DNA of 49,872 bases from JAFGTP01 sp964472715 (GTDB taxonomy: Bacteria; Fidelibacterota; UBA2242; JAFGTP01), in assembly GCA_964472715.1 (NCBI GenBank), contig CAYYMT010000010.1:1-49872 (forward strand). The letters are read 5' to 3'. Under the pieces are notes generated by a model. The model had not been told where the DNA came from and made no database searches. It worked only from the letters and a program-made list of their open reading frames with translations. Below are positions 34,555 to 43,696 of the stretch, piece after piece. Every line of letters starts with the position of its first letter. Within the stretch, counting starts at the first letter, position 1. Both the position numbers and the translations under genes were made by a program.

Positions 34555-37365
34555 ATGATGATGAAAAAAAGATTTTTAACCATAATAAACTTATTGATTT
34601 TACTTTTTATAGGAAACCTTCCGGGGGGTACTACGGGTAAAATTGCCGGTACAGTTGTTCAGTCTTCTGACGGCGCTCCTCTCATGGGAGCCAACGTAAT
34701 GATCGTTAATACCACGCTGGGAGCAGCTACCGATATGGAAGGATATTTTACAATTATTAATATTCCTCCGGGTAAATATCAGGTAAAAATCTCAATGATG
34801 GGTTATAAAACAATAATTATGAACAATATTATTGTAACCTCTGATCATACGACAAGAATCAATGCAAAAATGGAAGTGGCTTCGATACAGGGGCAAGAGG
34901 TCGTTGTTGTGGCTTCCAAACCGCTGGTGCAGGCTGACCTGACATCCTCAAAGAAAACAGTAAGTTCTGAAGAAATTGAAAATCTTCCTGCGGAAAACCC
35001 TAAAGATATTCTATCGACGCAGGCTGGTGTTACCACCGGTGCTGACGGGGCGCTTCATGTCAGGGGTGGCAGATCCACGGAAGTAACTTATATGATGGAT
35101 GGCATTCCGGTATCCGATGACATTGGATTATCACTGTCAAATGATGTGATATCAGAATTAACACTGATCTCCGGTACATTTAACGCTGAATATGGAAAAG
35201 CCATGAGCGGCGTCGTATCCATTGCCACAAAAGAAGGCAGTAAAAATTTCGAAGGAAAAATATCCACTCAGTTTGGGGATATGTATTCAGCCAATACTGA
35301 TATATTTGAAAAAGTTGATCAATTTTCGCCCTTTACTTTTGAGCGATATGACCTCAATCTGAGCGGCCCTGTTGCGCTGTTGCCCGGTGGTTCCTTTTTT
35401 ATTACGGGAACTATGAGCAGCTCCGACGGCTGGCTTTATGGAAAAAGAGAGCACTCAACGTATGACTCATATAATTTTATTGGCGATGACTGGCAAATTG
35501 ACATGAATGGTGATGGTAAAGAAGTGGCCATGAATTCCAATGCTCACCAGAAAGTTCTGGCCAATATGAGTTTTAAACCGCTGGATAATACAAAATTTCG
35601 GTATCAGTTTTTATTAAATAATGCTGAATGGAGTAATTATGACCATGTTTGGAAATACAATCCAGACGGCACTTATTCCAATGAAAGCCGGGATTATATG
35701 CACGCGCTTCATTTGACGCAAACCCTTTCCAACAAAACTTTTTTTACTGTAAAAGGGTCATACAAAAAACATTACGCTGAAACCTATGTCCACAAAATAG
35801 ATATGCCCTATAAATGGAATGAAGACATTAATGGAAACGGGGTTATTGATACCCTCGGCTTCGGGGGCTTCAACGAAGATTTGAACGGAAATGGAAAATT
35901 GGATAATCTCTCCATTGATTGGGATTTTATCAAAAAATACGGAGCTTTTATTCCTAACGGGGATAAAGACAATCCCTTATACGTACCCAACCAGGGACGT
36001 GCTGATGTTCCGGCTTATCATTTTGTTTATGGCGGACAAAAATCAGGGTATTATGTAAGTGATTATGACACATGGACAGCAAAATTTGACCTCACCTCAC
36101 AAATCACAAGAATTCATCTCATCAAAACCGGACTGGAATTCAATGCCTATAAGAGGCGTTCCATCAATGCCGCCATTGAAATGAGCGACAGAACCATGTG
36201 GCAACCCTATATTCAGAGTGATCAGACTGCCGGTTACGATGATTATACCAAAGAACCGTTTGACTTTTCTGCTTATTTTCAGGATAAAATAGAAATTGAT
36301 GATATTATCATACAGGCGGGTTTGCGGTATGACTTTTTCAATGCCAATGATTATGATTTTACCGATGATATCAATCCGGCCGGTTCCGATACAATGAGTG
36401 TGGATCCCAAATCCCAGGTCAGCCCGAGACTGGGCGTGAGTTTTCCTATCACTGACCAGGGCTTTATCCATTTTTCTTACGGACACTTTTTTCAGATGCC
36501 GAATTTTACCCATCTTTACAGAAATCCAAGTTTGAAAAAAGGCTCCGGCCTGACCAGATTTGGCAATCCTGATTTGGATGCCCAAAAAACCGTTATGTAC
36601 GAACTGGGATTGCAGCAGCAGTTAAGTCCCATCAATTCGATTGATGTTACGATTTTTTACCGGGATATCATCAACTGGCTGAGTTCCGAATACAATTTTA
36701 TCGATCAGTGGTTCCGCTATACCCGCTATACCACCAGGGACTATGGAAATATTCGCGGTATAACTTTTTCTTATACCCAGAGAAGCGGGCGGGCTTTTAC
36801 AATGAATCTGGATTACACCTATCAGATAGCCGAAGGTAATTCTTCTTCACCCGACGCGCAATACTACGACAACCAGAGTATTCCGCCGGTTGAATCTGAA
36901 AAATATGTTATTCCTCTTGACTGGGATATACGACATTCAATCAATGCAAAAATTAGCCTTACACCGAATAAAAGTATGGGCGTCAGTTTGATTAACGGCT
37001 TTGAAACCGGTCGTCCTTATACGCCCAGCGTTCAGGGACAGCGAAATGCCAAGGAAAATTCGGGCCGTAAGCCCTTTCATTTTACAACGGACCTGAATAT
37101 GTATAAATATTTCAAAATTGGCGGCAGTAATCTGAAATTTGTATTGAAAGTATACAATTTGTTTGACAGAAAGAATGAGAATTATGTTCATAATGACACA
37201 GGAAGAGCAAATTCTTCCCTGGTACCCACCTATGCCGGACAGTCAGTTATGGAGCATCAGGACCATCCTGCTGTACATTCACTGGATGAATATTTATACC
37301 GGCCGACTTATTACTCAAATCCGCGACAGATATTACTGGGAATCAGTTATAATTTTTCATTCTGA
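34555..37365 (+). CDS. TonB-dependent receptor, cassette A
   Basis: 936 residues. A signal peptide (about 1-26) is followed by a carboxypeptidase-regulatory-like beta domain (about 28-115, GKIAGTVVQSSDGAPLMGAN and NIPPGKYQVKISMMGYK), a plug domain (about 128-235, ILSTQAGVTTGADGALHVRG and EYGKAMSGVVSIATKEG), and a large beta barrel to the C-terminal Phe. This is the SusC/RagA-like order seen in FCB bacteria. It imports a large or scarce nutrient across the outer membrane using TonB energy; the substrate is unknown. The start is uncertain among three consecutive ATG codons, with no strong ribosome site. It is followed after 25 bases by the T9SS-sorted partner gene. Confidence 0.92.
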   Translation: MMMKKRFLTIINLLILLFIGNLPGGTTGKIAGTVVQSSDGAPLMGANVMIVNTTLGAATDMEGYFTIINIPPGKYQVKISMMGYKTIIMNNIIVTSDHTTRINAKMEVASIQGQEVVVVASKPLVQADLTSSKKTVSSEEIENLPAENPKDILSTQAGVTTGADGALHVRGGRSTEVTYMMDGIPVSDDIGLSLSNDVISELTLISGTFNAEYGKAMSGVVSIATKEGSKNFEGKISTQFGDMYSANTDIFEKVDQFSPFTFERYDLNLSGPVALLPGGSFFITGTMSSSDGWLYGKREHSTYDSYNFIGDDWQIDMNGDGKEVAMNSNAHQKVLANMSFKPLDNTKFRYQFLLNNAEWSNYDHVWKYNPDGTYSNESRDYMHALHLTQTLSNKTFFTVKGSYKKHYAETYVHKIDMPYKWNEDINGNGVIDTLGFGGFNEDLNGNGKLDNLSIDWDFIKKYGAFIPNGDKDNPLYVPNQGRADVPAYHFVYGGQKSGYYVSDYDTWTAKFDLTSQITRIHLIKTGLEFNAYKRRSINAAIEMSDRTMWQPYIQSDQTAGYDDYTKEPFDFSAYFQDKIEIDDIIIQAGLRYDFFNANDYDFTDDINPAGSDTMSVDPKSQVSPRLGVSFPITDQGFIHFSYGHFFQMPNFTHLYRNPSLKKGSGLTRFGNPDLDAQKTVMYELGLQQQLSPINSIDVTIFYRDIINWLSSEYNFIDQWFRYTRYTTRDYGNIRGITFSYTQRSGRAFTMNLDYTYQIAEGNSSSPDAQYYDNQSIPPVESEKYVIPLDWDIRHSINAKISLTPNKSMGVSLINGFETGRPYTPSVQGQRNAKENSGRKPFHFTTDLNMYKYFKIGGSNLKFVLKVYNLFDRKNENYVHNDTGRANSSLVPTYAGQSVMEHQDHPAVHSLDEYLYRPTYYSNPRQILLGISYNFSF

Positions 37366-37390
37366 TAATTTTAAAAGAGGAAAAGCATAG

Positions 37391-40300
37391 ATGAATATCA
37401 AGAAATTAGTGGTGACAATCCTGCTTGGCCTAATGACCTATTCATTTGGCCAGGACTATCAAAAGGGGTCACCAAAAGAATGGACCCAAAATAAGGTTGA
37501 TAAATTTTATCAGCAATTGGAACTAAAAAGAAGACAGGATATGGAAAGGCCCAAAAGACGGTCTGAAATCATGTCCGGAAACTCCATCAGAACCCTTGTT
37601 TTTGATTTTGGTTCTATCGGGGCTCCTGCCCGTGAACCTTCCCTGGAGTGGCCAAAATATTCCAAACATGGTTATGGCTATGAATTTGGCCCCCTTGTCG
37701 GAGTCGAAGTTCCTGTCGATACCAACGGATATTACCTGCCTTACATTAATAAGGGGGGCAGAACAATGATTGATACGGAAAATCCGGCTTATGACACGAC
37801 TTTTCACATCATCTCTGATGGTCTAATTGATGGTGGCGCGCCCGGAGCATCTGAAGAATTATCACCGGAAAATGAACCCTGGGGATGGGAACCGCTACCG
37901 GGATATGCCGCTGAAAACAGCAATAGTCTGGCAATACTTACAAAGCCGGAAACCTGGCCGGAAGCCTGGGAGAGTTGGCCGGGCACATACAAAGCCAATG
38001 CAGCCACAGCCGATGAAGCTATTTATTATGTAATGGATGACCGTTTTAACCGGGAATTTCCTTATTATCCTTTTAAAAATAATAAAGAGGCAGGGGGAAT
38101 GGGCCTGAGGGTGCAGGTGCGCGCTTATCAATGGGCCAATGTGCTGGCTTCCGACGCGATATTTTTCGTATATGAAATTACCAACACGACAGAAAATGAT
38201 TATGAAAAAGTAGTTTTTGGCATGTTTGGTGATCCGCATATTGGTGGAGCAAACGACTTTTCTGATGATTATGCCTATTTCGATTCTGACATTAATATGG
38301 TTTATGGTTATGATGGCGATGGAAAAGGTGAATGGGGTGGAAGAACCGGTTGGCTCGGTTATACATTCCTTGAAAGTCCGGGAAATCCCTATGATGGCAT
38401 TGACAATGACGGTGACGGAATGATTGATGAATCTATGTTTAATGGCATTGATGATGACAATGACTGGAATCCGGAAACCGATGATGTTGGTATGGATGGG
38501 ATCGGGCCTGATGATCCGAATTATCCCGGCCCTGATGAAGGAGAGGGGGATGGAATTCCGACTGCCGGAGATATTATGGACCCTACAAAACCGGGGGAAC
38601 CGAATTTTGAAACAACAGATCTGGATGAAGCCGATCAGATTGGCCTAACCAGTTTTAATGCTTATCAGTATGGCGCTGATGCCATAAAAAATGACAGGTC
38701 CATCTGGAACAGATTAAAACCCTATACGATGGTGGGCATGGAAAATGCCTTTACTGACATCTCGCAGAATGCTGATAATATCTTTCTTTACGGATCAGGA
38801 TATTTTCCATTAAAAGCCGGGGAAACAAAAAGATTTTCCATCGCGGTGCTGATGGGAGAAGACCGGTATGATCTTTTTAATACAGCCAATGTGGTGCAGA
38901 ATATTTATGACAGTGGTTACCGATTTGCCAAACCACCGGATAAGCCGACAGTCACGGCTGTTGCAGGAGACAGAGAAGTTACCCTTTATTGGGATAATGC
39001 TGCAGAAAAATCCTGGGACCCTGTTTATGGATACGATTTCCAGGGATACGCAATATACCGTTCAACGGACCCCGGTTTCAATGAAGTCCATACTATTACA
39101 GATAATAGCGGAATTGCTACCTTTCATCAGCCCATCGCACGGTTTGATCTGAAAGATGGTATCAAAGGGGAATCCTTTGTCGGAATAAATGGTATTCATT
39201 ACAATCTGGGAAGAGATACCGGGTTGCAGCATGAATTTACTGATACGACGGTTACCAACGGCATAAAATATTATTATGCGGTTTGCTCCTATGACATCGG
39301 TGATACCACCGGCACAATGCAGGTTCCTCCTTCAGAATGTACAAAAACAGTCAATAGGGACACTTATACGGGAATAGAACAATTTGATATCAATACAACG
39401 GCTGTAATTCCCAGTTCACCGGCACCGGGCATTAGTGAACCGGGCCTCGCTGAGAATGGGCTGGAACATATCGGACCTGCTACCGGATCACTGGAAGTGA
39501 AATTCATTGACAAAACAGTTATCCGGAATGATGCGGAATATGTGATTGATTTTGAAGTGATTACCGATGGACCAACTGACACGGTTTTCAATGTTACCGA
39601 TCAGACAATACTTGAGCATTCCGTAATACCGGAAAATGATGGATGGATACAACTGCCAAAAGTCAATGTCACTGATGTTGAGATTTTTCTTAACGAAGAA
39701 AAATGTGATACCACGGATTACATGGTGAACACCATCATGGGCCGAATAAAATTTCAGTCTGATCTTTACGGAAAAGAAGTACTGGTGCGGTACAAACACC
39801 AACCGGTTTTTCAGAACAGAAATTTTGCAGGTGGAGATGGAAATGATAGTTTTGACGGAATGCGGGTTATCATAAATAATGATCACGTCGCTGTTCGTGA
39901 TGATTATACCGGTTGGACCAAAGGTGAGTCCAATATGAGATTTCTGGTGGAACAATGGTACAAAGAAGCCGATCTTTATTCAAATAGTTATAAAATTATC
40001 TGGGACGAAGAATTCCTGAATGAAAAAACACAGTTTGGGCAGTATGCACCCTTCAGGATTTATGATATCACTTACACTTATAAAGATTCTGTAGCTCCCG
40101 CACCTTTTCTCATTATCGGGGCAGTGCAAAATACTTTTGATTTTAAAAAATCCGGTATTGGTATCCTAAAATCTGAGGAGCAAATGATAGAAAATACCAC
40201 CTGGAAAGTGACGTTCTCCTATCCCCCTTCGGATGTGGATACATTATTGCCGGAAGATGGTGATGAATTCACCATTTCTGTGGGGCGGCCTTTTTCAGAA

Positions 40301-40687
40301 TATGACTCTTATCATTTCGCCACAAAAGCAGCAAAATATCAACCTGAAGAGATAAAAAATCCTTTGGATGAGATTGCTGTTGTTCCGAATCCTTATTGTG
40401 CCCAGGCAATTTGGGAACCCAAGGTCGAGCATTCCGGGTATGGAAGAGGCGAAAGAAAAATAGAATTCATCAACCTGCCGCCTGATTGTACGATTCGAAT
40501 CTATACAGCTGCCGGTGAGCTGGTGAAAAAACTTGAGCACAACACCAGCATGTGGAATGGCTCGGAAAGTTACAACCTGTTAAATAATGACAACCAGGAG
40601 ATTGCCTTTGGCATGTATTTCTGGCATGTTGATGCAAAAGACTCGGGTTTGGGAACAAAAACTGGAAAATTTGCGGTGATAAAATGA
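37391..40687 (+). CDS. Large secreted protein with Fn3-like domain and variant T9SS tail, cassette A
   Basis: 1098 residues with a signal peptide (about 1-20, ending YSFGQ). The N-terminal half has a block (FFVYEITNTTENDYEKVVFG near residue 255) shared with the cassette B protein. An acidic, Asp-rich calcium-binding type stretch covers about 334-400 (DGIDNDGDGMIDE, GIDDDNDWNPETDD). An Fn3-like domain lies at about 513-610 (KPTVTAVAGDREVTLYWDN). A unique region of about 280 residues follows, then a sorting domain from about 994 (VVPNPYCAQAIWEPK, FINLPPDCTIRIYTAAGE, ending GKFAVIK). It should reach the surface through T9SS. The function is unknown; its place after the TonB receptor suggests a surface partner. 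The stop overlaps the next start by four bases. Confidence 0.85.
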   Translation: MNIKKLVVTILLGLMTYSFGQDYQKGSPKEWTQNKVDKFYQQLELKRRQDMERPKRRSEIMSGNSIRTLVFDFGSIGAPAREPSLEWPKYSKHGYGYEFGPLVGVEVPVDTNGYYLPYINKGGRTMIDTENPAYDTTFHIISDGLIDGGAPGASEELSPENEPWGWEPLPGYAAENSNSLAILTKPETWPEAWESWPGTYKANAATADEAIYYVMDDRFNREFPYYPFKNNKEAGGMGLRVQVRAYQWANVLASDAIFFVYEITNTTENDYEKVVFGMFGDPHIGGANDFSDDYAYFDSDINMVYGYDGDGKGEWGGRTGWLGYTFLESPGNPYDGIDNDGDGMIDESMFNGIDDDNDWNPETDDVGMDGIGPDDPNYPGPDEGEGDGIPTAGDIMDPTKPGEPNFETTDLDEADQIGLTSFNAYQYGADAIKNDRSIWNRLKPYTMVGMENAFTDISQNADNIFLYGSGYFPLKAGETKRFSIAVLMGEDRYDLFNTANVVQNIYDSGYRFAKPPDKPTVTAVAGDREVTLYWDNAAEKSWDPVYGYDFQGYAIYRSTDPGFNEVHTITDNSGIATFHQPIARFDLKDGIKGESFVGINGIHYNLGRDTGLQHEFTDTTVTNGIKYYYAVCSYDIGDTTGTMQVPPSECTKTVNRDTYTGIEQFDINTTAVIPSSPAPGISEPGLAENGLEHIGPATGSLEVKFIDKTVIRNDAEYVIDFEVITDGPTDTVFNVTDQTILEHSVIPENDGWIQLPKVNVTDVEIFLNEEKCDTTDYMVNTIMGRIKFQSDLYGKEVLVRYKHQPVFQNRNFAGGDGNDSFDGMRVIINNDHVAVRDDYTGWTKGESNMRFLVEQWYKEADLYSNSYKIIWDEEFLNEKTQFGQYAPFRIYDITYTYKDSVAPAPFLIIGAVQNTFDFKKSGIGILKSEEQMIENTTWKVTFSYPPSDVDTLLPEDGDEFTISVGRPFSEYDSYHFATKAAKYQPEEIKNPLDEIAVVPNPYCAQAIWEPKVEHSGYGRGERKIEFINLPPDCTIRIYTAAGELVKKLEHNTSMWNGSESYNLLNNDNQEIAFGMYFWHVDAKDSGLGTKTGKFAVIK

Positions 40688-41694
40688 AGAATATAAGAAA
40701 AATATTACTATTGATGTTATTATGTGTAACAATCAGTTTTGGCATGACCAAGACTGGTACTTCGGTTGCCCATTTTTTAAAAATCGGTAATGTCGCCGAT
40801 ATCGTCGGAATGGGAGAAAGCGGTGTGGCTTATGTCAGTGGAATGTCCGCAATGCAATACAATCCGGCCGGATTATCCCGTTACAGAACACAGGGAGTTA
40901 GTTTTTCCCAGGGAAACTGGCTGGTAAATACGGATTATTTCTACTTTGCCGGCAGCATGGATTTTGGTGTCGGCGGTGTTGTAGGATTTAATATTGCCAA
41001 CCTTGATTACGGTGATATGGCTGTCCGGACAGTAGAAAAACCGGAGGGCACCGGAGAATTTTTTAATGCCCAGGATATTGCCATCGGACTGGCTTATTCC
41101 AATAATCTGACAGACAGATTTTCTCTGGGCGGACAGGTGAAGTATATCGGCCAGAAAATCTGGCACATGAATGCCAGGACCGCCGCCATTGATCTGGGGG
41201 CTTTGTTTATTACTCAGTTCAAAGATATCAGGCTGGGCATGTCCATTACAAATTTCGGCGGAAAAATGAAAATGAGTGGCCGGGATGTGAGATTTTATAA
41301 TGATCCCGATGAAGACTCCTACGGGAACAATGATCAGATTGCGGCTGAATACCAGTTGGACGAATGGCCCCTGCCTTTGACTTTCAGAGTGGGATTATCC
41401 GGAGAAGCCATCAAAAATCGCTATCTCAGGATAACCTGGGCCATAGATGCGATTCACCCCAGTGATAATACAGAATATGTAAATATTGGCGGTGAAGCGG
41501 AAATAAACAAGATGTTGTTCCTGCGCACTGGTTTCCGGTCACTTTTTATGACTGACAGGGAGGGCGGCTTTTCTTTGGGTGGCGGACTAAAATATGCTTT
41601 CAGTCAATCGCTGAAACTTCAGGTTGATTATGCCTATGTCGATTACGGCCGGCTGGACGCTATCAATATGTTTACTTTAGGCATTAATTTTTAA
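40684..41694 (+). CDS. PorV/PorQ-family outer-membrane barrel, cassette A
   Basis: 336 residues with a signal peptide (about 1-20) and a predicted FadL-like beta barrel ending in Phe (TLGINF). The conserved N-terminal PorV/PorQ block is present: FLKIGNVADIVGMGESGVAY and AMQYNPAGLSRY. In Porphyromonas PorV is the T9SS shuttle that carries cargo from the translocon to the attachment complex. The gene is coupled by ATGA overlap to the T9SS-sorted protein gene, suggesting a dedicated partner rather than the general housekeeping PorV. A bidirectional terminator follows. Confidence 0.85.
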   Translation: MKNIRKILLLMLLCVTISFGMTKTGTSVAHFLKIGNVADIVGMGESGVAYVSGMSAMQYNPAGLSRYRTQGVSFSQGNWLVNTDYFYFAGSMDFGVGGVVGFNIANLDYGDMAVRTVEKPEGTGEFFNAQDIAIGLAYSNNLTDRFSLGGQVKYIGQKIWHMNARTAAIDLGALFITQFKDIRLGMSITNFGGKMKMSGRDVRFYNDPDEDSYGNNDQIAAEYQLDEWPLPLTFRVGLSGEAIKNRYLRITWAIDAIHPSDNTEYVNIGGEAEINKMLFLRTGFRSLFMTDREGGFSLGGGLKYAFSQSLKLQVDYAYVDYGRLDAINMFTLGINF

Positions 41695-41719
41695 TTGAAT
41701 TTTTGATAAAATTATGATA

Positions 41720-41750
41720 AAAAAAACCGGTCTCAAGGGCCGGTTTTTTT
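41720..41750. terminator. Bidirectional terminator
   Basis: Stem AAAAAAACCGG (41720-41730) with CCGGTTTTTTT (41740-41750) around a nine-base loop. It ends cassette A on the plus strand and the serine hydrolase gene on the minus strand. Confidence 0.95.
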
Positions 41751-41775
41751 ATGGGCGTATAGTTTATTGGTTTGA

Positions 41776-42981
41776 TCAATCCTGAATAACATTTGGATTT
41801 TTGATCAGGTCGTGATCTGTGATTGACTGCTGCAGTTTATCATAAATTTGAGAGCGAATGGGGTACATTTTCCGGTTCGCCCTGGTGGGATGAACGCGGT
41901 TGGTCAGCAAAATACCGATCAGATCTTTATGGGGATCTATCCAGATTGAGGTGCCGGTAAAACCGGTGTGTCCGAATGAACCGTCTGAAAAGTAATGGCC
42001 GCTGGAAGAGTGGCCGGACGGCGTATCCCAGCCCAAACAGTGACTGTTTTTTGCGACAATGTTTTGCTTTGTAAGAAATAAATCAACAGTTTCTGCCTGA
42101 AAAATCCGTTTTCCATCATAGATGCCTTTATTGAGCATTAATTGACCCATAACCGCCAGATCAAGCGCATTGGAAAATAGTCCGGCATTGCCTGAAATTC
42201 CGCCCAGGTAATAGGCGTTCTCATCATGCACTTCCCCACGAATCAAGCCGTTCCTCTCTATAACAATTTCCGTCGGCGCAATTTTTTTCCAGACTTTTTT
42301 GGGTGGATTATAATAAGTTGATTTTAAATTAAGCGGAGAAAGAAGATTCTCCTGCAGATAGTTGTCAAGAGATTGGCCTGTAATTTTTTCGATCACTTTT
42401 GCCAGCGTAATGAACCCCAGGCAGCTATAAACGGATTTCGTTCCCACCGGATTCTCTAATTCACTGTTGTATAAATTAGTGACAATAGAGAGAGAATCAG
42501 CGCCCTGTTTCCAGAGTTTTCCATAGGAAGGAAGTCCGGAAGTATGAGTCAGCAGATGTTTTATGGTAATAGCGTCCTTTCCGTGATTGCCGAATTCCGG
42601 AATATATTGGGAAACTTTTGCATCTAAATCCAGCCGGCCTTCATCGTATAAAAGCATGGCGGCGCTGGTGGTGGCAAAAACCTTCGTGATGGAAGCCAGG
42701 TCATAGATTGTGTTTTTTCTAACTTTTTTAGAGTTGGGGGCATAGGTAAATTTTCCATAATTTTTAAAATGTGCGATATTGCCGTCTTTTACAGCTAAAA
42801 AAACAGCGCCGGGAAAAGCCGAGTCGGCAATAGCTGCTTCAATCATTTTGTCAATGACTTTTAAGGAATCCGGTTCAACGCCTGATGGTTTTTTATGCCC
42901 TATATCCGGTGAAACATTTTCCATAGAATATATATTTACTGAAAGACAAAAGATGATAACTGTGATTAACTTAAATCTCAT
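41776..42981 (-). CDS. Serine hydrolase, beta-lactamase/class C-like family
   Basis: 401 residues from ATG 42981, chosen because CAGGAG lies six bases upstream; a longer ATG at 43023 has no site. A signal peptide (about 1-19) is followed by the penicillin-binding-protein fold. The nucleophile motif SITK (Ser97, Lys100) is in DLASITKVFATTSA. The second motif is YSC in SVYSCLGFITLAKVIE, replacing the usual Tyr-x-Asn. The third motif is the HTGFTG segment. HLLTHTSGLPSYG is also typical. Members include D-aminopeptidases, esterases and true beta-lactamases; the substrate is not readable. Periplasmic location is inferred. It is convergent with cassette A and separate from cassette B. Confidence 0.9.
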   Translation of the reverse strand: MRFKLITVIIFCLSVNIYSMENVSPDIGHKKPSGVEPDSLKVIDKMIEAAIADSAFPGAVFLAVKDGNIAHFKNYGKFTYAPNSKKVRKNTIYDLASITKVFATTSAAMLLYDEGRLDLDAKVSQYIPEFGNHGKDAITIKHLLTHTSGLPSYGKLWKQGADSLSIVTNLYNSELENPVGTKSVYSCLGFITLAKVIEKITGQSLDNYLQENLLSPLNLKSTYYNPPKKVWKKIAPTEIVIERNGLIRGEVHDENAYYLGGISGNAGLFSNALDLAVMGQLMLNKGIYDGKRIFQAETVDLFLTKQNIVAKNSHCLGWDTPSGHSSSGHYFSDGSFGHTGFTGTSIWIDPHKDLIGILLTNRVHPTRANRKMYPIRSQIYDKLQQSITDHDLIKNPNVIQD

Positions 42982-43134
42982 GATTACTCCTGATTTTAAA
43001 AATTTCTTCGACAATATAACCATTAATAAAAATTATAGAAAGAGCTGGTGAAAAATAAAAAGTGGTATTTTATAGGGTTAGTTAGAAATTCAAATTAACT
43101 AAACAAATTCTTGAAGAATAAAATATTATAAAAA

Positions 43135-43296
43135 CTTGTAATTGCCAGGCATCTTTTTTGTGTAGAGATCATTAATTGTACAGGTCCAGTCAGTAATCGT
43201 ATAAACTGCCTCCGCGGACGTTTGGTTTTATTGGATAAAACCAGGGATAAAAAAATTTTTAGGGCAATCAATCCGGAAGAAATTCATTCGTTTTAA
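43135..43296 (+). pseudogene. Decayed relative of the small gene at 32382
   Basis: An open stretch of 53 codons after a stop, without a start codon, ending at TAA 43294-43296. Its end reads LVLLDKTRDKKIFRAINPEE and then IHSF. It aligns without gaps to residues LFSLDKVKDIKIVKLTNPER and following of the 80-residue protein at 32382 (12 of 24 identical). Read as a truncated or decayed copy of that family. It is small, so chance similarity is not excluded. Confidence 0.4.
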
Positions 43297-43567
43297 AATA
43301 ATAGGAAATGATACTTTCGGTATGTAATAGATATTTAAAGATATTCATATTAATAATTTAAGTGTTATTAAAATGGATAGCAGGGAAATTTTATTGCTTG
43401 AATAAAAAATAGTAAAAAGGAAAATGTTATTCTAAATTGCTTATTATTAGTAATTTAACAGGTTGTATTAGAAAATACGGAAACTTAACAAACAAATCTC
43501 TTTTTTTTTAGTTTTTGATTTATTAATATAATGGAAGAAAAATAAATATTAAGGAGGGTCGCAGGAT

Positions 43568-43675
43568 TTGAAAATTAATATAAAATACCATACCTTGATA
43601 AAGTCATTACAAAAGCGTCCTTGTTTTTTACAAACAAGAAAAAATCAAACATCTAACATGAAATCAAATGTATAA
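43568..43675 (+). CDS. Possible 35-codon leader peptide
   Basis: A TTG-started frame of 35 codons with AAGGAGGG at 43551-43558, a strong match to the anti-Shine-Dalgarno, plus a closer CAGGA. It ends 21 bases before the TonB receptor start. A perfect 7-bp hairpin (43620-43638) lies within it. No homology is recognised. It may be a regulatory leader, or the ribosome site may be a decayed start of a lost gene. Confidence 0.25.
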   Translation: MKINIKYHTLIKSLQKRPCFLQTRKNQTSNMKSNV

Positions 43676-43696
43676 TATCAAATAATTGGAGTTATC

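Larger units (their letters stand above)
42982..43696. other. AT-rich intergenic region before cassette B
   Basis: 715 bases. It contains a start-less coding-like stretch (43135-43296), a hairpin TGGTTTTAT/ATAAAACCA at 43223-43243 within it, a possible 35-codon leader (43568-43675) with strong ribosome site, and a second hairpin CTTGTTT/AAACAAG at 43620-43638. The cassette B promoter should lie here, but no clear -35/-10 pair was identified. Confidence 0.5.
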
